Shown here one piece after another: positions 24,229-35,361 of a stretch of 64,000 bases of DNA. The notes beneath the pieces are model-generated. The model was not told where the DNA came from and ran no database searches. It worked only from the letters and a program-made list of their open reading frames with translations. Made by a program: the position numbers and the translations under genes. Position 1 is the first letter of the stretch. Each line of letters begins with the position of its first letter. Origin of the DNA: Parapristionchus giblindavisi (taxonomy: Eukaryota > Nematoda > Chromadorea > Rhabditida > Diplogasteridae); assembly GCA_943737045.1 (NCBI GenBank), contig CALSFV010000045.1, forward strand, positions 310,001 to 374,000, in the 5' to 3' direction.

Positions 24229-27200
24229 TCATTGTGCACAACACCATAAAGATCCTACTACAGGCAAAGATGAGCAAGTCAAAGGAGTAGTTAGGGTTGT
24301 AGAAGTGGTAGTCGTGGTTTCGATGAAAGTTGTTGTAGTTGGATCCTCTGAAAGTTAATAAAATTCCATGTGAAAAGAAAAAAAGTTTAGTTTTGAATCC
24401 GTTTGATTTTCTTTAGAAGAATCACTAAACATTCGAGGCGAATACTTGTTTTTTCCGTAATACAAGCTGTTGTTAACTATTCATGAGATAAATAAATTGT
24501 TTTACCTGTGGTCGTGCTTGTAGTGGTTAGTTCTGTCGTGACTGTGGTCGAGTCTAAAATTTAAGAACTGAAAGAGTCTTTCAAATAAGTTTAAAGAAAT
24601 ACGTCGTTACATTTGCCTTACGCGCATACGCCGTCACGTAAACCTATGTTACAATTCGCTCCGAATGTGTTTTTTAGGAAAGACCTGATAAACAAAATTG
24701 GAAAACCCTGATAGCCAATAAGAAGCTACCTTACCCATCGATAAATAACGATTGACTACAGTAATTTTTATAGTAATTTCATGGGCCTTCGGGATTTTCC
24801 ACTTCGCATACGAAGCGAAATTTAACGCACGTTTACGTGACGGCGTATGCGCGTAAGATCAAATGTAACGACGCATAAACTATTGTATCTTCGTTTCTTT
24901 TTTTTTTGTAAATCTCTCGTCTTACTAGCTGTGGTTATTTCGGTGCTAGTCGTAGAGGCTGAAATTTCAGTTGTGAATGTTACGTTAGATTAAGTTTTAT
25001 ATATGTATTAGGTTGAGTCATAAGTCTTGTCGCATTTTTGGCACTTTACACAAATTTAAATAACTTTATCTCGGCAAAAGCAAATCAATCAAAGTAAGCG
25101 CCGTCTGCGTCGACATACTTCCTCCAAAGGTCGGGTAGCTTGTGGATACTGTGCTCCCAGAAGGACGGCTGCTAGGAGGCAAAGTAGTTGCTCAGCCAGA
25201 TTTCGACATCCCGCTGATTATTGAAGTGTACTTCCCCGAGAGTGCACTGCATATCGAAAAAACAAGCGATAATAGCTAGGAGCCAAGTCGGGCGAATAGG
25301 ACGGCCGGGGACGACGTGCCAGCCATGGTCTAACCGGGCCTTTTTGATCGTCCTTGCCAGAAGAGGTCGGGCGTTGTTGTGCTGGAAGTGAATCCGGTCG
25401 AGTAGCCAGGAAACGGAGGGGTCCTTGCACTTCAGGGTCAGTAGTTGGTGAGAGTATACCGCGACCATAATAGCCGACCCCTGCGGGAGCAGCTCCTAAT
25501 GCAGCAAAAGGCCTCTGCCCCACCATTCAGACAGCATGATCTTTTTCTGGTGAAGTTCGGATTTTGCGATGAAATTGGGCTGCTCAGCTCGATCGATCCA
25601 CTGAGCACGGAGGACTACGTTGTCGTAAGGGATCCACTTTTCATCTCCAGTCATGATCCCGTCGATGCAAGCCGTTGTACGAGCGTACGAAATTAGATTC
25701 AGACACGGGTTCGCACGGTTTCACTTCTGCTTGTCAGACAGTCGGAGGGGTAACCATCGACCCAAATTTTGGACCTTGCCAAAATCCTGTAGGTAACCAA
25801 CGATGATGGGTTGGCTTACCCCAAGACTTGTCGCCATATCACGGGTGGTAGCATAGGGGTCAGCATGGATGTGATGCTCCAGCACGTCCAAGTCCAGCTC
25901 GGGGGCCGTCCGGACCTTTGACGTCGTACTCCCTTCTTCGAAGCGTTTGAGCCAATGTTACACAGTGCGCGTACTAGGGGCCTTAGTGTTGTACAGTGTA
26001 GCCTAAAAGTCATGGGACACTTTTTCATTTTTTTTATAACTTTTGATCCAGAAAAGCAGTCAATCTGATCTTTTCGGTCAATGTAGAGAATTTATCAGGG
26101 AATATTACCATGATGTGTTGGTATAATTAGATTGTTTCACTGATGCGTAGTGATGACGCTATCGAAATACACTTTTTTGAAAATTTACATTTCTTTAGTG
26201 AAAGGCCCTGTTCTTCTGAAACATTGTGAGAGTGGAGATCCTCACTAGGGCTGCACAGTCACACAATCCGGAATGACTCCGATTAAGATTTCAAGCTGTA
26301 GCAGGGTCGCAACTTTGACGCCCAAAATTTATAACTCAGCTTCTAGATGTGCTAACAACCCGTTCTAAGAGCTGAAATGATGCTAGTGGCGAGTGATGTT
26401 TATCCACAGATTATGGTAGTCATAGCTCGTCATTTGCCCTCAGGGCATAAAATAATTTTTTTTGCGGAGGACCGATTTTGAGACCCTACCGTTCAGAGGG
26501 CGGGTTTTCTAAAATTATGGTTCCTGCGCAAGAAGCTTTGCAATATATCATATATTAATTTCCCTTATTTTGGTTTAGTTCCGATACCTTTCAGACCCGC
26601 AGCAAACGTTGTGCTGAGGTCTACTCGGTGCGCACTCTTGCGCTTTCTCTCTTACTGCGCTCGCCCCTGGGCCTCTATTGAAGAAATCTCTTAGTTGCAA
26701 AGTACCAATGTATGTTAGAGATGTTCACAAAAGTTTTTACACTATTGCTAAACTTTGATCTTTGATCTTTGTATTTTGTTCTTCACTCACTACAACCGAG
26801 TAGACCTCAGCATAACGTTTCCTGCGGGTATGAAAGGAATCGGAACTAAACCAAAATAAGGGAAATTAATGTATGATATATTGCAAAGCTGCTTGCGCAG
26901 GAACCATAATTTTAGAAGACCCGCCCTCTGAACGGTAGGGTCTCAAAATCGGTCCTCTCCAAAAAAAATATTTTATGCCCTGGGGGCAAATGACGAGCTA
27001 TGACTACCATAATCTGTGGATAAACATCACTCGCCACTAGCATCATTTCAGCTCTTAGAACGGGTTGTTAGCACATCTATAAGCTGAGTTATAAATTTTG
27101 GGCGTCAAAGTTGCGACCCTGCTACAGCTTGAAATCTTAATCGGAGTCATTCCGGATTGTGTGACTGTGCTGCCCTAGTGAGGATCTCCACTCTCACAAT

Positions 27201-28976
27201 GTTTCAGAAGAACAGGACCTTTCACTAAAGAAATGTAAATTTTCAAAAAAGTGTATTTCGATAGCGTCATCACTACGCATCAGTGAAACAATCTAATTAT
27301 ACCAACACATCATGGTAATATTCCCCAATAAATTTTGTACATTGACTGAAAAGATCAGCTTGATTGCTTTTCTGGATCAAAAGTTATAAAAAAATGAAAA
27401 AGTGTCCCATGACTTTTAGGCTACACTGTATATTACCGCCATGCGGATGTGGACATCGGGTGGTTTGAGCTCGAATAGGAAGAAAACAACATGACGTGTC
27501 ACATGTGCACAAAACTGGGAACGAATTGAAGAAGCATTTCAGCTACTAAACTCGACGTAGGCACAATTCACTAGTACGCTCAAAGAGTAGTAGTAGTGAC
27601 TTATTTAGTGCCAGAACGGACGGGGTAATTGATGACGTACGACTGAGCAGTGTTGGCACAAACATACCCCTCCAAAATGCGACAAGACTAATGACTCAAC
27701 CTAATACATATATAATATCTCACGTGTTGTTGTACTTGCAGTGCTTGTTGGATCTGCTACTATGGAGGTGCTTGAAGAACCTCAACTTAGTTCAGTTAAA
27801 AGAATAGTGGAAAGTGTTCTGTATAAAAACATTTCAGATGTAAACTCAAAACTCTCACTTGCGCATTTTACCCATAATTCAGGTGGATTATTGGAACAAA
27901 CAATAGATGGACCATCAACATCACCGAATTGTGCGCACTTTCCGTTGCTGAATACAACTGCATAACACTAAAATCCAGATTCCTTAATTTATCCTTTAAA
28001 ATAATGGTAAATTACCTGGTTATTACCATCGCAGGATTGCTGGCAATTTCCAATATCAGATAAACCCACGGTCATGGAAACCAATGATCGATGGGCATTA
28101 TAAGTAGATTGAGTATAACATGAATTCTGAATAGAGTAACTTTAAAAGGGATGTTCACACGCCAGTCTAACATTTTGAGATGACAATCCACACCACAACA
28201 AGGCTACAATCACTTTTCGCTGCTTATTACAAATCCATTTTCAAACATGCATTGACCTGAGCTTCGAAAAAATCGACATTTAAATTTGCAAGGCTTTCTA
28301 CAAAAGCAACCCGGATAGTGTGAACTGATCTCTTAACATGTAGCTCAACGCTCTGGTGGTATATTGGATATTGTGTATTATTGTGAAGGTATTGAGTTTA
28401 TTTCTCGTATTTTTCAGTACTTTGCCAAAAGCAATTTTTTAAAATTTCCATTGGAAAAAAATACAATATGAATGGTTCCAACAACAAGAGCAAGAAAATA
28501 TTGAGCGAAACAAATAATATTGTAGTGGCCACTTGATAGCCTAACCAGAATTTTGTGAAAATTTTTCATTCTTCTATTAAAGTTCAAAATTGTGTCAGAA
28601 TCTTTCCATTGTTTTTTCTTGATTTTTAATATTCAAACGTCGGTTGAACTCAGGGTCTTTAAAATGATACACACACATCTTATCCTGTATACTACAAGGG
28701 GCTCTGAATTACACGTCAAGTGGCGATTTTTGTGGAAAAGCACGTAATTTTCAATATCAATTTTCTCAATCAAAGCCGAGGTCGATTTGAAGATAATTTC
28801 GTAATCATTGTTGAAAGTAGGTTCTAGCTATTCTATTTCCATTTTAGAAGGCCATGCTGACATGAGACCGGGGGTTTGTTGGTATTTTTATAATCAGAAT
28901 GCCGTTATGCAACAAAAAAATGGCTTACCACACTTCGGATGAATATGATGAGGCAAAGAGCTAGGCCAAAATACAT
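24229..28976 (-). CDS. secreted PAN/apple-like protein with Thr-rich tail
   Basis: Exons: 28929-28976 (signal peptide MYFGLALCLIIFIRSV), 28172-28222, 28016-28126, 27872-27967, about 27724-27784, 24926-24958, 24506-24553 and 24229-24347. Exons 3-4 carry a Cys pattern like a PAN/apple module: GNCQQSCDGNNQCYAVVF, then NGKCAQF and VCSNN. Such modules bind sugars or proteins outside the cell. Exons 5-8 encode short Ser/Thr repeats (STTVTTELTTTSTTT, FIETTTTTSTTLTTP), likely O-glycosylated, ending LWCCAQ. The intron between exons 5 and 6 contains a complete mariner insertion (25008-27704). The borders of exon 5 are uncertain because no acceptor gives the right phase cleanly. Another frame runs open upstream of the chosen start (to about 29146), so the first exon is also provisional. 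Confidence 0.65.
24602..24873. mobile_element. MITE with about 40-bp terminal inverted repeats
   Basis: The ends CGTCGTTACATTTG...CGCGCATACGCCGTCACG and their reverse complement lie 272 bases apart, inside an intron of the PAN-like gene. No coding content. The duplication at the ends is unclear. Confidence 0.75.
25008..27704 (-). mobile_element. mariner transposon, defective, split by a foldback
   Basis: The TIRs begin TTAGGTTGAGTCAT and are flanked by TA. Reading right to left from 26000 to 25150, a degraded mariner transposase is visible: WLKRFEEGSTTSKVRTAPE, HIHADPYATTRDMATSLGVS (helix-turn-helix), TGDEKWIPYDN with the first catalytic Asp, HFQHNNARPLLARTIKKARL in which the second Asp is Asn, and DLAPSYYRLF followed by frame shifts. 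Stops and shifts break the frame. The N-terminal part is interrupted by the 1.4-kb foldback at 25994. It lies in an intron of the PAN-like gene and must be spliced out for that gene to work. Confidence 0.85.
25994..27428. mobile_element. long foldback element nested in the mariner
   Basis: The ends CAGTGTAGCCTAAAAGTCAT and its reverse complement are each next to TA. The arms (about 25994-26625 and 26797-27428) pair over some 630 bases with few mismatches around a loop of about 170 bases. No transposase. The termini look like those of mariner-type elements, so a mariner enzyme probably moved it. Confidence 0.85.
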
Positions 28977-29854
28977 TGTATGCTTTAGTTTCTTCAAGGG
29001 AATGAGTAGATGAGCGAGTGGACTTGGAGAGTTTAGTCAATACTCTCTGAGATAGACAGACAATGGATTCTTTGTGTCTGAGAGAAAGATCGGTATCATT
29101 GCTCTTGGAAACATCTTGACTATTGAGACTAAATGACTTTACACCTACACATGAATTTGGAATTGAATATTATGAAAAATAAACATCTTAAATGTTTTTT
29201 TCTCAATTCTGGAAAAGAGCAATTGTAGTTGTTCTTTATTCTTGTCATATTTTTCATCAATATTTCCTGTTCAAGATAAACAATGATAATCATTATTATT
29301 TAACTGTGATATGAGTTTTGTAAACAATTAAGAATGATGTAATGGAGAATAACCATTATCAACGATCTTTTCGTCTATCCATTTTTTTTGTCTATGAGGT
29401 GCCACATATACAAAAGAATGACTTGAGTTCTCAATTCGCAATTCGAATAATGAGGAAACGGCACAAGTCGGAATTATACGGGAAAATCTCCTAACTTTAC
29501 ATATTTAAGAAAATGAATCGGTTATATTTACTTGACAATTATTCCAAATTCAGCGTGTCTACACTCCACCTGTTGGTATCAAAATCGACGATTCGTATCT
29601 AATTCGATTCAGAACTGCTCTTCTAATCGTTATCACTTCCCTCCATCAATCAATTCTGTCATCAATCAATGTTTTTGCTAAACCCACTTTTTTCAATGCC
29701 TATCAAATTGATTTTTTTCTGATCTAACAATCTAACAATTCCTTCAATTAAGACAGACACACATGGAAGCATTATAGAAAGACAAACATTATTCAAAGAA
29801 GTTGTTCAGTTGTTTATGTATTTATTCATTCAAAGAAACTTAAACATAGAATGA
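28977..29854. other. intergenic, nothing firmly recognised
   Basis: Holds an open minus-strand frame ending in the first exon region of the PAN-like gene (about 28930-29146), Ser-rich and without a start codon. The rest is AT-rich. Confidence 0.4.
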
Positions 29855-32217
29855 TTAGATTACATCAATCTTTATCGTGTACGCACTAGCAACTGTGATC
29901 TTTCTTGAAGACGCTGAGGATATCGAATGCTTTACGATTTTGGGCTCTGTAGATGAGCAAGTCAACATGTGTATGAGATCTTTCCTAAAACGATTATGGA
30001 TTGATAAGTAGATATAAACGAGCTACTGAAAAGTTAAGAAAATATGGAAAACAAACGGAACAAGTGGGAAATATATATGGTGTGCAAAAATTGTAGAGAT
30101 TTCACTGTTTTCTTTTCAACATATGTGAAAAGACTTTAAATTTTATCATTACAAACCTGTACTCAGTCACTGAAAGCATCAAGATCAGAGCATCGAATAA
30201 TGCATGAGACACACAGAACATTGGAGAGACTATGGCTATTTCAGGCCAGATAATTCCTGAAATATTTACAATGTTAGTGTAAATCATCGTCTTGTGCAAA
30301 GTATCGATTGATGTTTTTGTGAAATCAATAACACAAATAGGGAATTTTCAAAAATATAATTTCAGCTTTTAAGTATTAATTTTATTTCTGTCAAATTGGC
30401 ATTCAATTTAATCGTATCGTAGACAATTGACGTCACTTACCCCAGATTGGTGCTAACATAAGGAAACCAGCCGGCATATATGCTGTTATGAAAGGAACGA
30501 TTGTCTGAAACTTATGACGCATTACTACGCCTGTTTAACATAATTGGAGCTCTTGCATTATAGCTATCTATTTTTTCATATGACGCGAGGCACACAATAT
30601 TGAAATACCAGAAATCATTGACTGAACTCGACACATATTCTTCTTGCTCTCACATCTGTTTTGACGGGATCTTGAGACACATTCTCTTTTGATGACATTT
30701 TACCTAATTGGAACGCACCTGTAATGCAATACAGCGGAACAATTGTTTCTGAAGACGCATCGTATCCACGCTCATTGTCTGGATTCTGTTATATAATCGT
30801 TAATCTTTCAAATATGTTTGTAAATATAACACCTAAGGTAAGAAACGATGTGGTAGCTACAGATTGTGATTATGATATAGGAACCAGTCATGACAATCGT
30901 AATGACGAAACATCCTATGAAGGCGCTCAGTCGAAAACCATTAAACGTTCCACGAGACTGTAAGTTTAAATATTAGAATAAAAAGGTGAATGAGATTCCA
31001 ATTCAAACTGAACTCTTCTGCAGTAAATACCTAACAGCCTATTTTTATTGATAAAAATATTTTACCCAATACGTGACGTATAAATATAAATATGACGTCT
31101 CCATTGAGTGAACGACAGGACTTTCGACTTTTCCTTCCAACAAAGGTCGAACTACTCTCATAATATCTTCATCTAATGCAAATAGATAACGAGCCGTTAA
31201 GAACCGGAAATCAATTTTTCAAAATGATGTTATAAAATCAAATGAACCATGAAATGTAGACAGTAATGGTACAGCAAATACATAGAGCAATGAGTATCCT
31301 GATATGAGTGAGGATACGGCTCCTGAACGGATTTCATGTTGTAAACATCCGTTATTTTATGAAGTTTATGAACAAATAATTCTTTTTTTGGATATTTTAA
31401 AATATAAAAATTACTTCACTGACTAGAAGTTTGCTGCAAGTTTACTACAGATTAAAGCACATTTGACGAAATGTATTACAGTAATATACACCACTTGCAG
31501 TTAGTTTACGTCTAACTAGAAGTAGACTACTTCTACTTCAAGTGGGAATGATAAGTAAACTACTAGTTTTGAAATACTAGAGAATGAGTTACAGGAACGC
31601 AATATTAAAAGGAAGCTTTAAGCACAACTCATTCACTTCACTTTATTAATCGAAATCATTTACATTTTAGTTGGCATACATAATTTCACCATTTTTAAAT
31701 CTTGAGGCAAGTAAAAACTTACCATTTCATGCATATTGCTCGATAAATAAAGTGAAATACGAGTAGTGGAAACGATGTTCCGTAGTGTCCACAGTACACA
31801 GGCATAGCCCACTCAGACGCGAAGGGACCATGTCCGCGCATTACAAATGAGTCCGTGAAGGTTTCAGGAACCTACACATCATAATTGGTATAGAGAAATA
31901 TATATTGAACCTACCGGATATACAATATAGTGAATGATGTTAAAGCTCATGTCATTGATACAGAAAAGTATTAGAAAGATACGATAGCTACCGATGTTTC
32001 TCTCTCTACGTTTAAGTAATAGGAATAATAGAAGTCCATTGGTCAGTAAAGCAAGTACTAAATAAATATGATAATTTTAAAGTGATATTCCACAGAACTG
32101 CAGACCTGATACGACATCTTGAATTGCGACGAGGTATTTCTAAAAAAAACGAATAAGATTTTTTAATTGTAGAAAGCTTACGTTAATAATTGGATCGCTG
32201 TAAACTTGTCCTACCAT
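29855..32217 (-). CDS. Str-type chemoreceptor A, complete but with an abnormal splice acceptor
   Basis: Eleven exons: 32182-32217, 32106-32139, 31915-32057, 31723-31871, 31248-31322, 31066-31204, 30833-30957, 30719-30785, 30441-30504, 30157-30256 and 29855-29984, giving 353 residues. Family marks: TM1-TM2 (VSVLALLTNGLLLFLLL), VPETFTDSFV with HGPF, TM3 ending FHFIYRAICMKW, the outer loop 2, TM5, then MRLQKQLFRCIALQTIVPF into TM6 and SVTEYRKDLIHM after TM7. These fit the Str/Srj receptors, predicted odorant or pheromone GPCRs of sensory cilia. Exon lengths equal those of the paralogues at 36753 and 47741. The one anomaly is the acceptor before exon 6: the intron ends TTTCCG instead of TTTCAG and contains no other AG. 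Without splicing, an in-frame TGA follows. Confidence 0.8.
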
Positions 32218-33179
32218 GTTCAAATATTATTAAAAGCCTCTTTTTGAATTGAATATGACGGATAATGCTCTTGAGAATAGGTATTTTTTCACGTAGAAAT
32301 ATTATGCTTTCCAACAAGTGCTTTAAATTCCCAGTTGAACAAAAGATTTAATTTAATTGGTACGGGAATTGGATACTAACAGTACAAAACGTATTTAAGA
32401 TAAAAAATATTTTATCCGGTGTCGTTGAAGTATTACAGAATGAACCAAGAAACATGCACAACATAATTTGTGCCGTGGATAATAGCCGTGACAATCAAGC
32501 ATCAATGCATTGTATAACAGTTTTCCGTGTCTACCAATTTGAGCTAATCATATGTTATTGGATTATCTGGAATATTTCTATTCGACTGTCACAAAGACGA
32601 CTTTATCTATATAATATAATATATTAGATTGATGTGTACATTGTGCACGTTGTCATTCGCAACCGAGCATTATATGGTAGCTTCATGAAAAAAAACATTT
32701 CATCGTGTGTTATATCACGATCAAAAACCATTTGATCGATTCGGAAATGAATTTGATTATTGTATTTTTGTAGAGATATCTACATATGATATTTGATTCA
32801 GATGGGTGACATACAACTCTCAGTTCTCCGTCAATCTGCTTTTACATATTCGTATGATACTTTCTGACAATAACTTGAAAGTGAAAATGAAAGCTGTTGT
32901 GAAGACTCATGTGACGACTAATACCCTTGTCCCTTGTCGTACATATAGATTGTTATGAATTGTCGTCGTCTGAAACTACTGCGGAGACATGAACCAATCG
33001 GTTTACCTAAACGTGGCTAACATGTTTCACATGTTCATATCAATAAGTCCATGGGAAACATAATCTACTATATGATATCATTGATAATCAAAACGTTAAA
33101 TTATCCACAAGTCAAGAATAATGCTTTATCGTTCGTAAATAGTGAGATAGCATGGAACGATATCGATAATTATCGTGAT
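32218..33179. other. intergenic, nothing recognised
   Basis: Upstream of receptor A and downstream of the Gly-rich gene. No exons or repeats of note. Confidence 0.5.
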
Positions 33180-33398
33180 TCAACGTCCCCATCCTCCTCT
33201 TCCTCCAAATCCTCCTCCTCCTCTTCCACCCCATCCTCCTCCTCCTCTTCCTCCCCAATCTCCTCCTCCTCTTCCACCACCCCATCCACCTCCTCTTCCT
33301 CCTCCCCATCCACCATTAAATCCTCCTCCCCATTGAGCGAAGGTCATTGATGCCATAAGGACAAGTAAGACAAAGACAAGAATATGTCTCGGTATCAT
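33180..33398 (-). CDS. Gly/Trp-rich small secreted peptide
   Basis: One uninterrupted exon of 72 residues: a signal peptide (MIPRHILVFVLLVLMASMTFA), then QWGGGFNGGW and repeats of GGGRGGGWGGGRGGG with Arg, ending GWGR. The composition (Gly, Trp, Arg) resembles the small glycine-rich secreted peptides of nematodes, such as the caenacin and YGGW neuropeptide-like antimicrobial peptides, and also some cuticle components. Family membership is inferred from layout only. A TATA box lies about 60 bases upstream. The overlapping Ser-rich frame on the plus strand is a shadow of the GGN repeats. It sits between two str-type receptor genes. Confidence 0.75.
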   Translation of the reverse strand: MIPRHILVFVLLVLMASMTFAQWGGGFNGGWGGGRGGGWGGGRGGGDWGGRGGGGWGGRGGGGFGGRGGWGR

Positions 33399-33456
33399 TA
33401 TCGATTGATGTAACGGACGAATTAATCGGACTACTGATCATTTCATTTTTCCTTAA

Positions 33457-33464
33457 CTTATATA
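33457..33464 (-). promoter_or_regulatory. TATA box of the Gly-rich peptide gene
   Basis: On the minus strand this reads TATATAAG, about 60 bases before the ATG at 33398, a fitting distance for a highly expressed small gene. Confidence 0.5.
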
Positions 33465-34315
33465 CTGACCCAGGGTAGAAAAATAGATGTTGTAGAAAAC
33501 ATGTGTGCGCATTTGTTGACAATGAAGAGTCAATGATCAATTGATAATACAAAATATGATACATTGTAATATTTGAATTCATCAAAATCATCTGGGAATA
33601 ACTACTGACATATGATTTTCACGTGAAATGAGGCAATACTAGGAATTTTGCGATCAAACACTAAATCTGTTTATTATAATGTTCGCAATTTTTTTGCAGT
33701 TTCTTTCGAAGTAACGATATATATCAATACCATGCATCTTTCCCCAAAAACAACTTGCTCTCTTTGCACAAAAATTCTCCGATCATTATACTAAGAAATA
33801 CTCAATAGAGAATCGAAGATCAATTATATGTCATAGAAAATGTTTATTTTTTTCTAAAAAAATGTTGCAATTTAAAAAAAATCACATGTTTGGAAAAGAT
33901 GTGTTCATTTTTTTTGTTTTAACCAACTATATTACTTCCACTCTTTATGGAATACTTTCCACCTCTCACTTTTCCTATTCGTGTAAGTGTATTTTTTGAA
34001 TGAATGAATGGAGAGAGATCATTTTAGTTACACAAAAGATTGTCGATCATCGAGTAACACAATGTATTATGTTTACCAAATTCTTCTTCCTCAGAAATTA
34101 CTTTTCTTCTATGGGTTGTTTCTTAATGGATACAAAATTACTCTTTTATTTAGTGAATCAAACACTTAACACTACTTATGATAACTCTCGGTAAATAAAA
34201 TAAAGATAATTGTTTGATTTTCTTAGATAAGTTATTCACATTCTTCTAAGAAAATGCGCTATCGGTTTCACATTAGTGAACTTCAATGATGTTTCCAATG
34301 TAATTAATTATTCTT
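33465..34315. other. intergenic, nothing recognised
   Basis: Very AT-rich, with homopolymer runs. No exons. Confidence 0.5.
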
Positions 34316-35287
34316 ATTAGGGAACAGTATTCTACCCGGATGAATCTACGGGGTGATCTACGTAGTGATAATCAGCATAGTCAACTTAGTCAGAATCAAT
34401 TTTCAAAGTCTGCTATTTATCGAGTTTGTAAAAGTCAACCCCGTCTCACATCCGCCGCACGATGAGAAAATATTCATAGATTGGAATGTTGCGTCTCTAA
34501 TCAACCTAACCGAAGCATAGTGGTAAGCGCGCGGCATCATCACCTTTTGCACACGAGTTCGATTCTGCTGACAACATTTTATGTCTCTCTATGTAATTCA
34601 AGCAAGGAAATTGCTGTTTCTATGAAAATCAAGTCCAAAAATCTATTTCTTTCTGTTTTTGCAACTTTTTCAACTCTCTTTTGTTATCTTTTCCTTGTTG
34701 CGTATCTGCAAATAATGGAAATAACTTTATTGAAATAATAGAAAACATTAACATAAATTTCAACCAACTAATTATTAATGTGTGAATTTCAATAACGACT
34801 CAATAATGAAACATTTGAAACAGTGTTACTTACAACATATAATTATGTTCAAGCGGATAATGAACGTTCCTGCAATTCGTGAAAACATTATAGATATACC
34901 TAATGAAAATGAGAGGCAGTTTGAAAAAGTTGCAAAAACAGAATGAAATAGATTTTTGGACTTGATTTTCATTGAAACAACAATTTCCTTGCTTGAATTA
35001 CATAGAGAGAGATAAAATGTTGTCGGGAGAATCGAACTCGTGTGCAAAAAGTGATGAGCCCGCGCGCTTACCACTACGCCACGGTTAGGTTGATAAGAGG
35101 TTGATTTGTTTCAACATTTCCGCATATGAATAGTTTTTCATCATGCAGCGGATATGAGACGTGGTTGACTTTTACAAAATCGATAAATAGCAGACTTTGA
35201 AAATTGATTCTGACTAAGTCGACTATGCTGATTATCACTACATGGGTCACTCCCCGTAGATTCATCTGGGTAGAATACTGTTGCCTA
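34316..35287. mobile_element. foldback element whose arms each contain a tRNA-like unit
   Basis: The ends GGAACAGTATTCTACCC (left) and its reverse complement (right) start two arms that meet near 34805. Each arm contains a tRNA-like segment (34511-34572 plus, 35021-35084 minus) followed by the same non-tRNA sequence (CAAGTCCAAAAATCTATTTC). This resembles a tRNA-derived SINE captured into an inverted repeat. No coding capacity. Confidence 0.75.
35021..35084 (-). other. tRNA-like sequence with A and B boxes
   Basis: On the minus strand TGGCGTAGTGGTAAGCGCG fits a tRNA A box and D arm, and AGTTCGATTCT fits a B box. The intact cloverleaf is not evident and the right context for a tRNA gene is missing, so it is called tRNA-derived. 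A more diverged partner lies at 34511-34572. Confidence 0.55.
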
Positions 35288-35361
35288 GTTAGTGTGAAAG
35301 ATAAACGCTTAATGTCAAGAACTTAGCGATCGTAGTATATCGAAGTATGATGTGTTACCTA

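Noticed and set aside
25445..25696. Plus-strand frame within the mariner
   Set aside because: It is antisense to the recognisable transposase fragments on the minus strand.
33051..33350. Plus-strand Ser-rich frame of 99 residues
   Set aside because: It is the complement of the GGN codons of the Gly-rich peptide gene, which has a signal peptide and a TATA box.
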